From Conoideocrella luteorostrata (Eukaryota > Ascomycota > Sordariomycetes > Hypocreales > Clavicipitaceae), in assembly GCA_032433595.1 (NCBI GenBank), contig JASWJB010000420.1:1-31183 (forward strand): a stretch of 31,183 bases of DNA. The letters run 5' to 3'. Position numbers and translations under genes: made by a program. Below the pieces are notes generated by a model. The model was not told the DNA's origin. It did not search any database and was given only the letters and a program-made list of their open reading frames with translations. Of this stretch, positions 10,207 to 20,597 are shown piece by piece; positions within the stretch are counted from its first letter, which is position 1, and every line of letters starts with the position of its first letter.

Positions 10207-11754
10207 ATGCCTGCCTACAAAAACACCGGTGAAAATGAAAGTGAGAACTTCAGGAAAGGTCGGCTCTCCAAGCCAATGAGCAAGCTGGTCCAGACGTATA
10301 ATGAGCAGCCCCGACTGGACTGGGAGGTGGCCAACCTATCTATCGTTCTATCCGTGGACTCAGCACACGCGGTAATGCTCCATGAACAGGGCTACATCAG
10401 TAAGGAGCAAGCCGGTGCGATTCTCCAGGTACTTGGGGACCTGAAAGACGCTGGTCCTGACAACTTCCGCGTCACCCCTGGTTACGGCAGCATTGTCCTG
10501 CAAGTCGAGAAACACCTGATCCACAGAGTTGGGGAAGATACCGCGGGCCGACTGCCCATTGCCCGGAGCCGTCTTGACCATTGCGGCACAATCCGCAGGA
10601 TGTCCGACCGGGAGAGTCTGCTCGGCGTCCTAAAGGAGCTTCTGTTCCTTCACGAAACCCTCATCAAAGTCGCCGTTGAGCACGGAGACACCCCCATGAT
10701 CAGCTACACACACCTGCAGCAAGCCCAGCCGGCTACCTTTGGTCACTATCTGCTCGCCTTTGGGGATCGACTCCAAGACTCCTTCCAGCAGCTCACGCAA
10801 GCGTACCATCGCATCAACCGCAGTCCTCTAGGGGCGGTTGGCCTCTCAGGCACAGACCTGCACATCAGTCGCGAACGCACCGCCTCGCTTCTGGCCTTTG
10901 ACTCGGTTCTCGAAAACTCCCGCCTTGGCCGGGACCAGTACTACCAGATCGAGCTCACCTGTTGCCTCGCCTATGTCATGACCCTGCTGAATGACTTGGC
11001 CACGGACATGCACATCTTCGGCTCTGTCGAATTTGGCGTCATCGAGCTAGACGATTCGCTGTGCAGCCCGAGCAGCATCTTCCCGCAGAAGAAAAATGCT
11101 TACGGGCTGGAAACCATTAAAGCCAAGGCCGGCGAATCTTTGGGGTGGACCATGGCTGCGTTTTCCATGTTCCGCGGCGAGGGGACCGGCGACAGTGGCA
11201 TCCGAACGGTTGCTGTTCTGACGGATGCATGCAGACAAACCATGGGCATGATTCGCCTGGCGAGCGAGGCCATTGGCGGCTTGACTGTGAATAAAGAGCG
11301 GTACGAGGAGCTGCTGAGCGACTCGTGGGTGAGCACCAACAGGCTCGGCAACATTCTTCTCACATCACACGGTCTGCACTATCGAGTGGCTCACTCGCTC
11401 GTGGGGCGGCTGGTCAAGAACTGTCTGGATAAACATATCCCAAAGACAGACGTCACTGTCGATTTGCTGCACGATGCATGTCGGCAGATGAACGTTGAGC
11501 CTGTAAACATGACTCAGACGGAATTGACGGCTGCTCTGGACCATACTGAATACATCAACAACTCAGCTAGTCTTGGAAGTGTCAGCCCACAGCAATTCGA
11601 GCACTTACTTGTCCAGAGCACAGAGCAGCAATTGCAGAATAGCTCCTGGTTGGACGACAAGCTACGTCGCTTGGCAGCCGCAAATGCGGAGTTGGAGGCA
11701 GTGTCGCGCAATATTATCAGTGGAGGAGGGGTGACCGCAAAGACAAAAACTTGA
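10207..11754 (+). CDS. argininosuccinate-lyase-like enzyme of the aspartase/fumarase superfamily, substrate unknown
   Basis: Intronless, 515 aa, somewhat longer than true argininosuccinate lyase (about 460). The superfamily catalyses beta-elimination that releases fumarate, or the reverse, in homotetramers with composite active sites. Conserved regions are YTHLQQAQP (167-175, with His169 in the catalytic-base region), SPLGAVGLSGT (206-216) and the signature loop SSIFPQKKN (289-297) with its catalytic Ser and Lys. Three places that bind argininosuccinate in the true enzyme differ. RSRND is RSRLD (120-124), the following Gln is His125, and the YN-x-D-x-Q-E stretch is replaced by FRGEGTGDSG (322-331). 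It is therefore unlikely to be the arginine-pathway enzyme and more likely acts on another amino-acid-fumarate adduct. The start is the ATG at 10207; a pyrimidine-rich leader precedes it. It converges with the regulator to the right. Confidence 0.85.
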   Translation: MPAYKNTGENESENFRKGRLSKPMSKLVQTYNEQPRLDWEVANLSIVLSVDSAHAVMLHEQGYISKEQAGAILQVLGDLKDAGPDNFRVTPGYGSIVLQVEKHLIHRVGEDTAGRLPIARSRLDHCGTIRRMSDRESLLGVLKELLFLHETLIKVAVEHGDTPMISYTHLQQAQPATFGHYLLAFGDRLQDSFQQLTQAYHRINRSPLGAVGLSGTDLHISRERTASLLAFDSVLENSRLGRDQYYQIELTCCLAYVMTLLNDLATDMHIFGSVEFGVIELDDSLCSPSSIFPQKKNAYGLETIKAKAGESLGWTMAAFSMFRGEGTGDSGIRTVAVLTDACRQTMGMIRLASEAIGGLTVNKERYEELLSDSWVSTNRLGNILLTSHGLHYRVAHSLVGRLVKNCLDKHIPKTDVTVDLLHDACRQMNVEPVNMTQTELTAALDHTEYINNSASLGSVSPQQFEHLLVQSTEQQLQNSSWLDDKLRRLAAANAELEAVSRNIISGGGVTAKTKT

Positions 11755-12265
11755 GCCTTTTAAGCTTATGTGTGTGTATTTATTATGCTTAGTAGTGTTA
11801 CATTGCTAAATTACCAAACAATTTCTGCACGAATTCCAGACTCCAAAAGTTAATAATTCCAGCAATCTGTGTTTCTAGATTTGTTCTTCTTGAGATCTTC
11901 CCTCTGAGAGCCCGGCTAGAGGCTGCCTGCAGCACGCGTGCCACCTTCGTCAGTTCTCTCACTCAAGAAGGCTAACCCCAAAAGAAAGTCATATCCTGCT
12001 GCGAAGCATTGGTAAATGGAACTTGAACATCGCCATGCAGCTCAAACGGCATGATCAGATCCATCCCGAGAGTCGACATGGAGTCTGCTCCAAAAAAATC
12101 GTAGTGGTTCTCCTGCACATCTCCATGAGCATATCATCTAGAAGAAATACATGTCGAGATTTTTCCACTCACAGCATTTACAGAACCAAGTGCTTCTGTC
12201 ATCGATTGTCGAGCACCATTCTGAGTCTCCACACTAGAGAGGGCTTGTAAAATTCTACTAATACA
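11755..12265. other. intergenic between two convergent genes
   Basis: About 510 bases shared by the 3' ends of the lyase-like gene (plus) and the Zn2Cys6 gene (minus). It is A/T-rich near 11770-11880, as expected of 3' UTRs. No protein-like frame or RNA gene is seen. Confidence 0.5.
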
Positions 12266-15111
12266 TCAGCGCTTGAGCTTCTCGTCTATGCAAATACAAG
12301 TCCAGACATACTCGGGTGCCTCCGGCGGCGCGCTATGTATAGCCCGCTGTAGAATCATGCGCAAATTATTCGGATCCAACGTGCGAGCCTCTGACTGGTC
12401 GCTACTTGCCAAGAAATAGTCGGAGAGCTTGTCAAAGAGATGCAGATACGGCGCTGCACTTTCAAGACTCCGCGTGTACACGGCCAGCGCGCAGGAACAA
12501 GAACTAATTGCTCTCATGGTCCGTCTGAGGGGCAGCGCTCGCAACGATATTGCCAGGCACTGCAGGAGAGTGATTCCACAACGGAAACAATTATACACTG
12601 AGATTGGCGAGTTGTGCGTATAAGGGCTCAGGCTGAGACTTTTGGCATTCTAGGTACCGATTCAGTCAATACACGTACTGCTGCAGATGTAACGTTTGCA
12701 GTCCTACCTCGCACGCCTCCGCGCACAATGACGCACACTGGACGAGAAGATTCTCGCCGACGGGGTTCTGACTGAGGATCTGTCGGATAAGGAGTATAGC
12801 GGCCTGGAAGTAGGTTGCTTCTACATTTTCGTCGCTTTGTTGTGGGAATGTCGATGGCGACCGTGCTCGTGGTACCGTGTGCCTCCATTCATCAAGTTTA
12901 GTAAGAAGCTCCATGACGTCTTCAAATGTTGGAGGCAGTGCGTGTGGTCCCGCGAACTTTGTGCTGCGGAATGTCAGTGAAATGTTGCCTCATTTGTTAC
13001 CTTCTCTTGCGCTGGATCATACATGATTCTCGATCGCAGTCGGTATATAGCCAGGTGATGTAGCGCCGAACTTATCTATTCCGATATTAGTTTTTCAAGG
13101 CCTAGGTCTCAGTCATATTACTATGGTTCTTGTCTCACCGTGGTCAATTCCCCAGGGTCGCTCACGCCTCCTGCTTGCTGTATCTGCAGGTTCCGGATTT
13201 TCTCTTGGTCCATGCATATGACGCTCACATTCACAGGGAGCTTTTGTCGGTCAGCAAACCGGTGATCAATGAGCGCCTCCTCTGACATACCTCTACATCG
13301 ATATCCATGTCGTGAATGCAAAAAGGTCGTTTTGTCATGATTGACACCATTCTAAATTGATCAGAAACACAGGCATTTCGTTCTCAACATGGGAGTTGCA
13401 TACCGGTCAAACGAGTAGAGACACCAGAAGAAGCGTTTCTGGAGCTCAATGGTATAAGGGTCCAATCTTGCAGACGAGCTGGACTTGGAGACTTTTCGAT
13501 GATACCCAAGCTCCAGAGACAGCCTAGATGCGACTCCAACAAGATCCCTGCACAGTTATGAGTGATGTTTTGTACGTTGATGTCAAGAATGCCCTCTTAC
13601 CACATTGACGGTCCGTCCTAGGAACATGTCATTAGCGGCTGCGCCAATGCGACTTGGAGCCTTCACTTACACTAGCCCGGAAATAGAATTGGATCAACGT
13701 GAGAAAGGCCTGGATGGTATGCAAGTTCTGCTGAGCCAGGACAACTTCCAGGTACGAGTGAGCTCGCGCATAGTACTCCTATGCCAGTTAGAGTCTTGTG
13801 TCTAGTTGCGATGAGGTGCAGCAGCAACCATACCTCAGGGGTATGCTCAGCATTGGGCACAAATTGAGCCCCTATGGCATAAATTGCCCATAAGAAGAAG
13901 GCTCCTAGTCGCAATTATGTTAGTTCGATACTATGATACACTTCATAAAGGAACATCACACTGTGCTATACCTATTTGATCTTGCACATCATCTTCTTGA
14001 GTAGAAAAACATATCCGGTCCTTTTGCAGGTGCCAGTCCCGAACCTTGGCCCAGTCCACTATGCAATACCGCGCCTGCGTGTACAAATACACAGTCTGTA
14101 CTAGGTGGCTCGCCATTTTAGCGGAAGGCAGGCCAGGTAAAGAGCCGGAGTCAAGGTTCGATGCAACAGGGCCCGCCTCAAGCAGGTTGAACATGGTCAC
14201 GATCGACCTGGACCTGAATCCATGGGTGCGGTAACGGTCATGGCCAAGTCCTGCAGTTTGCCGAGACTCATTACTCGGCCGTGCCGGTGAGCGCGCTTCC
14301 GGGTTCTATCAACACCGTTAGCAGTGTTCACCGCAGCGAAAGTAAAGGCGAACTCTGTACCTCGTTGAAGTCCAGTGCGTAGCCATCTTCAGCTTCAGTA
14401 GTAGTAGTAGGTAGCCTGCGAACCACAGAGGCTTCAGGCGCATTAGGTAAGTTATCTAGAGCCACTCTGTGAGCCCGCATACATAAGTAAGAGCAAGTAG
14501 AGTATCACATACCGTGGCTGGTTGGTTCCGGCTCCTCCGAAACGTAGTGGGGAGGCGTTGTTCGCGCGCTGACTACACGCAACTCGCCCTCGAGGCCTGC
14601 GATTCGCGTCTCTAATGCAGCAATGTATCTGCATTGGAACAACTGTCAGCGAATGTGTTCAAATAGGCCGTCTAAATTGGGAAATTGTAAATACTCGGCT
14701 CCTCTTGGTATTCCATCTGGCGCTACATCAAAGACGCATTCTGTCAGACGAGGATTAGTCCTGATCAATCTGAGATGCTTGTCCTACTTGCCTGCCCTAG
14801 CCCTCCCACAAGGGTTGCATGTACTGCATTCCTGTAAATTTTTTTTTTTTCATTTATTATAAAAGTACTTGGAGAAGCTAACCTCCGGATCGATGCCGTG
14901 TTGTAGTGGCATTTGATCTTTCTACTCTTACACCGTCGACCTACATGGCCACGGGTCAGTAAAGCGACAAAGCCACCATGTCGCCTTGTCAATCTTTGAA
15001 GCACTTACAAGCATTGGTACTTCGCCTTGAAGAGCCGATTGCTCGCGAAGAATCATTGTCACGGCCCAGAGGCCCCATCGTGTCTTCTCTTGTGTAGACG
15101 TAGACGTCCAT
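12266..15111 (-). CDS. Zn2Cys6 transcription factor with fungal_trans domain, 16 exons
   Basis: Exons 15111-15009, 14940-14883, 14823-14792, 14740-14695, 14628-14513, 14464-14361, 14305-13972, 13904-13834, 13778-13671, 13617-13601, 13547-13404, 13351-13291, 13240-13139, 13075-13001, 12956-12708 and 12649-12266 join in one frame to 667 aa (656 if the second ATG, 15078, is used). The zinc cluster is canonical, C-x2-C-x6-C-x10-C-x2-C-x6-C at Cys35, 38, 45, 56, 59 and 66, followed by a short coiled coil (81-96, YIAALETRIAGLE). The middle-homology (fungal_trans) domain shows DGPSMWDLVGVASRL (325-339) and SFDRMVSIMTKRP further on. It should be a nuclear DNA-binding regulator. Fourteen introns are GT-AG. 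The third starts AG|GCAAGT, a GC-AG intron. One exon is only 17 nt. The 12956 acceptor is the weakest. Targets are unknown. Confidence 0.85.
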
Positions 15112-16780
15112 GTTCTGCTGTGTTGGACGGGTCATTAGTCGTCACGGCTTGCGCAAAACACTCTCTCAGTCAGCATCCCACCCGAGGGACGGTTCGGCAA
15201 TTCCACCAACATCAGAATACACGGAGAACGCGAGGCAAGCTTGCAGAGCTATGGGCAAGTTTATGACGGCCGCACAGGATCAGCCGGCAGAGGAGAGTCA
15301 CATGAACAGTCTCGAGCTTGAGGCTTGCATTCAGGATGACATGGAGTGACTAGATGAGGCACATCATGATGGCAGCTATTGTGTCTGTACTAGCTGCAGT
15401 GTCTGGCAAGTCTAGCCCATGCACCATCCCACATCCGAATCCGGCTTGATTGGCCCCTCGTCTCCAACAATAGCATCAAAAAAACCTTCGTGGAGGGTCA
15501 AGAGGTGCAGTTTCGACAGCTTGCTGAATGCGAGCGCCACACTACTCCACCCGACAAAAGTACCAACCTTGTAGCTGAAAAGACTGAAAAAGGTATGCTC
15601 AATGCAGGCAAGAATGGGTCCGTAATCTGGGCAATCCGGGGATATTTCAACACCGTCTACGGAGTAGATCGCCTGCAAAACATATCGAGGACAGACAAGC
15701 ATCAACTAGCCAGCCTCAGACTGTAGTCGGCTCTCGGTAACACGGCACCCTGGCATCATTCTATTTTCGTACGACAGCATCTCGCTTTGCCGCAAAGATT
15801 ATGTAAAATAAGATCCAGTATCAGCAACCCTGACGGGAAATTACTGCCTCTAGAAGGAGAATGCAAACTACACGCACGCCCAAGAATGACTCGATGCAAT
15901 GCCAGACACGTCTATACAACGAGGCGCTAAGAGGCTATTGTCGAAAAGACAATCGACACTCCAATACGCACCTCATCCCCCTTCACAATCTCACAATGGC
16001 CGGTTTAGTTCCGCATGAACGCCTTCTAAGCCGCCTCCCTCAAACTACACCCTTCCATTCCAGCATTCAGCACAGCTGAGGCTTAAGGCAGCTTCAGCGG
16101 TTGGGTGCCCCATTCATGTCCATCTCCACACCCGTTCGCCTTCATTCACCCTCGTTCAATCTTATTCGTCTGTCCCCGCAGCGTTTGCATCATAAAGTCA
16201 AAATGGCTGCAGTCTTGATAATGGTGTCTCCGGAAATGTGGGGCTCTCGGTTTCCCGTCTGTCACGGAATTCCCATAACCTAAGTGGTCATCTGCTGTTT
16301 GTTGCCTGCAGGAATGCAGCATCTCTACGGAGTACTCAAGGATGTCAGACAATTTTGCCGGGTTTCCTTGTAAGCCTTGTCTTGGCGTCCGCTTTCTCCA
16401 CACGCCAACCTAGTCACTTACACCCCCCAAGGTACGCTGACCACAACATCGCGATTTGTTGAACCCGTCGTTAGATACGCTCAACGGCGATGCGCTACTT
16501 GAGATGTCGGATTTACCGCGTGTCTAAAATCGCGGGGGTAATTTCGGCTACATGAGACATGTTCGTGGAGAGCGGTGATGCCCGTGAGGTAGAAGGTGGC
16601 AAGGGTATTCTGTCCCGTGAACCAGAAACTCTCATAAAAGGCTCGATGGTCGAGACGGAATTTTTAGTAATTCCATCTCCTCAAGAGCTGATCCAGGTTG
16701 AGTCTGGGTGTGTTTCCATTAAAATTATTGTCGATTAATCACATCTCATCTCTTCGTGTCTTGTAACCTAAAATCTCACA
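15112..16780. other. divergent intergenic region, no supported gene
   Basis: About 1.67 kb between the regulator (minus) and the dead transporter (plus). A minus-strand frame at 15412-15705 (97 codons) has mixed hydrophobic content but no family I recognise and no clear partner exon. Two TACGGAGTA copies lie at 15658-15666 and 16326-16334. The right end is the old transporter promoter. Confidence 0.4.
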
Positions 16781-16823
16781 ATGGGTATCAAGAGCTTCCT
16801 GCTCAGGTCGACCTTCTGTAGAT

Positions 16824-18120
16824 ATGTGCGACATGAAGGCCGCTCCGCGAGAGGTCATTTTTAACAAACAACTCCTTCTATCTGCTGCGCTTTACGCCTC
16901 CGGGGCTATTCCATTGAGTACATCCCCCACCCTCCGTTCTGCCTTCCCCCCCCCCCCGGTTGCAAGCACATATCATCTTAGGAAGCAGCGTCTAACAATT
17001 CCCTCCAGCCTGGGACCAAGGTTCATCAGCCACGATAGGATCCCTGCCCAGCTTCCAAAAACACTTTGGTATCACATCCGGCACCAACGCCGACCAGCTG
17101 CGGGACTTCATCTCCTTTGTTGGGATAGGCGACACCATCGGCGCCGTACTGTGCTTCTTCACCAATGACAGCCTCGGCCGCCTGTGGTCGTTCCGCCGGT
17201 TGGGTTCTGGATGGTCGGCCAAATCCTCGCAATATGCGCGCCAAACATGCAGGCGCTGTTGGCATCATGCATCATCGCTGGAACAGGCCTTGGCGCCCTG
17301 CAAGTCACCTGTCCGATATCGATTGTTGAGATTGTGCCACCAGAAATCCGCGGCATCCTGACGAGTTGGTTCGTCGTGCTGATGGGTCTGGCGCATGGCG
17401 TATCGACATTTTGCGTCTACGGGGTGTACTTGGATCCGAGGCTGCAGGGAAAGAACCTCCAGTTTCAGATTGTTTGGATTGCTCCCATCATCTTCATGAC
17501 CTTGCTGGTATGTTCGGGCTTCTTTCTTTGCGAGTCGCCTCGGTGGCTGTTCCTGGCGGGTGGGCATGAAGAGGCGGCCAAGACGCTCGTCAGGCTGAGA
17601 GGCCAGCCCGCCACCAGTGAGCGCGTGCAAAAGGAGCTGCAGGATATCGAACAATCTATTCGGGAGGAGAGACGCGTTCATAGCGGCGACAACGACGACG
17701 GTTCGTCAAAGTCATCTACATGGAGCATTATGAAGGAGACATTTACGGTGCCCTTGAATTTGCGCCGCGTGCAACAGTGCCTCATTCTGTACTCTTTGCT
17801 GGATGGTGCTTCGTGGCCCTTCTTTACGTGTACTTGATGGTGCCGGAAGTAGCTGGCATGTCGGTGGAAGAACTGGACTCCGTATTCACTGGCTCTTGGC
17901 TGGCGTTCAGGAAGAGAAATCCGAAGAGGCGCGGAAATGCAAATGCGTCTACAAAAGAAAGCGACTCAGGAGATAATGGTCTCTCGTATGTATCTCGCTA
18001 CAAACCAGGCTGTCCAATCCGTTTGGTGGGCGCTGTTGCTAACATGTCGGTACTAGGCGTCAAGATAGCAGCAAGGCGGCTGTGGAGATATGGGAGCATC
18101 CCGGAGAGCGGCGATTATAA
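16824..18120 (+). pseudogene. MFS sugar-porter pseudogene (internal deletion plus frameshift)
   Basis: Remains of a 12-span sugar porter (hexose-type, plasma membrane). The first exon (16824-16917) encodes residues through LYASGAIPL. After a 91-nt intron, TWDQGSSATIGSLPSF and span 2 follow up to GRLWSFR (about 17193). The frame then shifts, and GFWMVGQILAI continues in another frame through spans 3-6, PEIRG and ESPRWL. At 17793-17800 the text jumps from the start of span 7 (QQCLILYS) straight to span 12 (FAGWCFVALLYVYLMVPE, then EELDSVF), again in a new frame. Spans 7-11, about 200 residues, are missing. The last intron (17986-18056) keeps perfect signals and the gene still ends at a stop at 18120, so decay looks recent. 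An ATG at 16781 runs into a stop unless one more shift is allowed. A working transporter is not possible from this copy. Confidence 0.85.
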
Positions 18121-19139
18121 ACATAGCTAGGCGCAGCAAGGTAAATGAATCGGCTACGAATGATAGGCTCATACTGTTACGGCAGGATGTAGCAACCTGG
18201 AGTTGAACGGCTGGCTTTCAGTATGTGTCCTGATTTTCATGACGTTGATGTTATTTTTAGGGATTTTCACATACGTTATGATAATGTTGGTTAAGCCGCA
18301 GGAGTCATGGCTTCAGTGTACTCCGTAGCAACATCCAAATATACTATCTTATTAGTCCTTGTTGATGTAGCACTCGATTTTCTTTAATGACACAATGCGC
18401 AACCCAGATCGTGTTGTGCTCGCTGCGCGTTCAAGTGTTACAGGACTTGCTTCAATTATTATTCTTCCGTCGTGATGTACAGTACCGTAACTGACGGGGT
18501 AATGCTTAACCTTCAGTTCCAGCCCCGTATTTCAAAGTTCTATCATCGTCTAAGCTAATAATAACTAGTGACGGCATGACCAGTTTAGTCTAAACAAGTA
18601 ATTCCTGGCCGTAAAGCTGTGTAAACATATTTGATGCCTACTTTAAAGCAATGTGGCAGTTGCCGCTTGCCCAGCATGCAAGATGCACGTGGTTCGTCTA
18701 ACAGCAATCGTCACCAGATGCACCGAAAAGCTTGAAAGCGGGTTTCCTTTTCAGCTCTGATTTAACTCAAGAGAGTGAATGGGTCTACGTTGAATATACG
18801 CAGGTCAAGCGTCCCATGGTATTGATCTTGTAGAGCGGCTGTGTTCCCGCCTACGGCACAGCATCTGAGCTAATATTGTCCAGCCATGATAATGATACGT
18901 CGGTTCGATCCAAAATAGCTTTCGCTGCCATTTCTTGTATGCATGTATTAACGCCGCCCCAAACAAAGGTCATGTGGTATTATCGCTGCTTTTTCCTCTT
19001 TTAGGCAGGTGTGGCTTCACGTCGTTGAATCGTGACTCTTGTCTTCGTTATGCTCGTATTGAATTTCTCCCAGGTGAATGCTTCTTCTGTCCCCGTTGGT
19101 CATAGATGAGTTAAGATTTCCGGTCATCGGACACTGTTT
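18121..19139. other. intergenic, no supported gene
   Basis: About 1 kb between the 3' ends of the transporter remnant and the dioxygenase. It contains one TACTCCGTA nonamer (18319-18327). Frames are short and interrupted; no RNA gene or transposon end is visible. Confidence 0.5.
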
Positions 19140-20597
19140 TCAGTACGAGCAAATTCCACCAACTTCGTCGTCCATTGTCCAAGACCCAGCCAGGCCCTTT
19201 ACATCCACTATGTCCTCAGAGTCAGCTAACTCTGTTTTTGAAAACAGTGGGTCAGCCTGATATTCCGCCTTGAGCTTCCTTTTCATAAATCGCCTTGTCC
19301 ATTCCTCAATGGCCGGCTCGCCCGTCTCATCCCTGGCCTGCTTGAGGAATGGAATCAACGCTGTACCACCAGTACCAGTCTGGCTCTTGGTTTTGGCTTT
19401 TTGCGACGCTGCGGCCAGGTTTACGGCCTTCCTGTTTCGTGACTGGCTTCTGGCGCGGGCTTCCCTAGACGGTGTGATGATGTATCTGGTAACAATGGCA
19501 ATGTGCTTGTCGCGGAAGGCACTGAGCATGGCTAGACATGCGTCGTATGCAAGACTCAACTCCGAGTTTGTGGTGTTTGTCTCGACGAACTCTCGAATGT
19601 TGGCAACTTGCGCAACATCGGCGAGGAACCTCGCATGCGGCCCAGGCATGTACCGCCGCATCTCTTGAATGAAGTTGTGCTTGGGGGCAGAAGCATGGCG
19701 ACCCTCTCGCTCAGACTCGGACGACGGATCCCGAGTCTCTCCGGTTGGCCGGTGATAGATGCCCAGCACGACATCGAAGAACTGAATCAGGCTGCTCTGC
19801 GCGTTGCTTCCTCCGCTGTATTGTCGATACTCTTCTGTGCCTGATCCGTCCTCGTACAGAACACCGTCAGGCAGACCGGCCTCGGCCATGTTTTTGCTCC
19901 CCGCGAGAAATGGACGAATGCGGTGGTAGAAGATGGTAGGGTCACAGCTTTCATGCATTCGCTGGAGAATGTTGGTCAGGTCTGTAAGACGCTCAGCAAA
20001 GGCCACAAGACACCGCGTCACGGTCTTCGCATCGTCGGAGCGAGCAGCCGCGATGGCAGTCAACATCAAGTCCAAAATCGGCGCACCGCGGGCCTCGATG
20101 GCGACGGAGACGAGGTAAAACCATGACTCATCAATAGATCCAGTAAATGTGTTGAGAGTGGCGAGGTTTTCCGTATTGTCGATATCTTCATTCATGAAGA
20201 CGGGTTTGAAGTTCCACAAGCAAACGGCGGCATAAGTAGCGACAGGCAGGACTTCCAAGTGATCCGATATCTCGAGCAACGGCACAGAAATGGGCAGAGG
20301 AAGGCGGTCGGCTGGTGAATCGCCGCCCCAGATGTAGGCATGTGCGATGAAGCACAGCAGCGAGTATGCGCGCCGCCATTCAGATTCATGCTCGAGGCCA
20401 ATTGTCGACAGAACCGGGAGCTGGTCCACGATACTACGCAGACGACGAGTCAAGACGAGCGCCTGGAGGTTGGCTGCGATGGCTTCCCATTTATTGTAGT
20501 AGGTATCTGGCAGGCGAGTCAATGGGAGCGTCTCGGGAAGGAATCCGTGTCTCGCCGAGAGGCCGTAATCGGCGAGCGTCGGAATAGGCGGCAACAT
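19140..20597 (-). CDS. ido: indoleamine 2,3-dioxygenase (tryptophan to N-formylkynurenine)
   Basis: Intronless, 485 aa. Heme enzyme that opens the indole ring of tryptophan, the first step of the kynurenine route to NAD (BNA2 role in yeast). Seen in the sequence: SLLCFIAHAYIWGG (about 79-92) lining the distal pocket, YSGGSNAQSS (260-269) matching the family glycine-serine loop, and FRDKHIAIVTRYI (361-373), which holds the proximal heme-ligand His365. A basic Ser/Lys/Gln-rich insert (about 377-410) precedes GTGGTALIPFLKQ, as in other fungal members. The C-terminal tail is acidic. The start chosen is the ATG of MLPPIPTLADYGLS; the open frame extends 13 codons upstream but without an ATG. Divergent from vps23; no link between the two is implied. 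Fungi often carry several paralogues, so which one this is cannot be told here. Confidence 0.93.
   Translation of the reverse strand: MLPPIPTLADYGLSARHGFLPETLPLTRLPDTYYNKWEAIAANLQALVLTRRLRSIVDQLPVLSTIGLEHESEWRRAYSLLCFIAHAYIWGGDSPADRLPLPISVPLLEISDHLEVLPVATYAAVCLWNFKPVFMNEDIDNTENLATLNTFTGSIDESWFYLVSVAIEARGAPILDLMLTAIAAARSDDAKTVTRCLVAFAERLTDLTNILQRMHESCDPTIFYHRIRPFLAGSKNMAEAGLPDGVLYEDGSGTEEYRQYSGGSNAQSSLIQFFDVVLGIYHRPTGETRDPSSESEREGRHASAPKHNFIQEMRRYMPGPHARFLADVAQVANIREFVETNTTNSELSLAYDACLAMLSAFRDKHIAIVTRYIITPSREARARSQSRNRKAVNLAAASQKAKTKSQTGTGGTALIPFLKQARDETGEPAIEEWTRRFMKRKLKAEYQADPLFSKTELADSEDIVDVKGLAGSWTMDDEVGGICSY

Noticed and set aside
14765..15004. Frameshift in the zinc cluster of the regulator
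   Set aside because: At first the second and third exons seemed out of frame. Using the acceptor eight bases further on (exon starting 14823) and a GC-AG intron restores perfect Cys spacing, so no frameshift is needed.
15412..15705. 97-codon minus-strand frame upstream of the regulator
   Set aside because: No recognisable domain, no convincing partner exon, contains one of the repeated nonamers; kept only as a remark.
18895..18925. T-arm-like sequence (GGTTCGATCC)
   Set aside because: No acceptor, D or anticodon arms can be folded around it, so not a tRNA.
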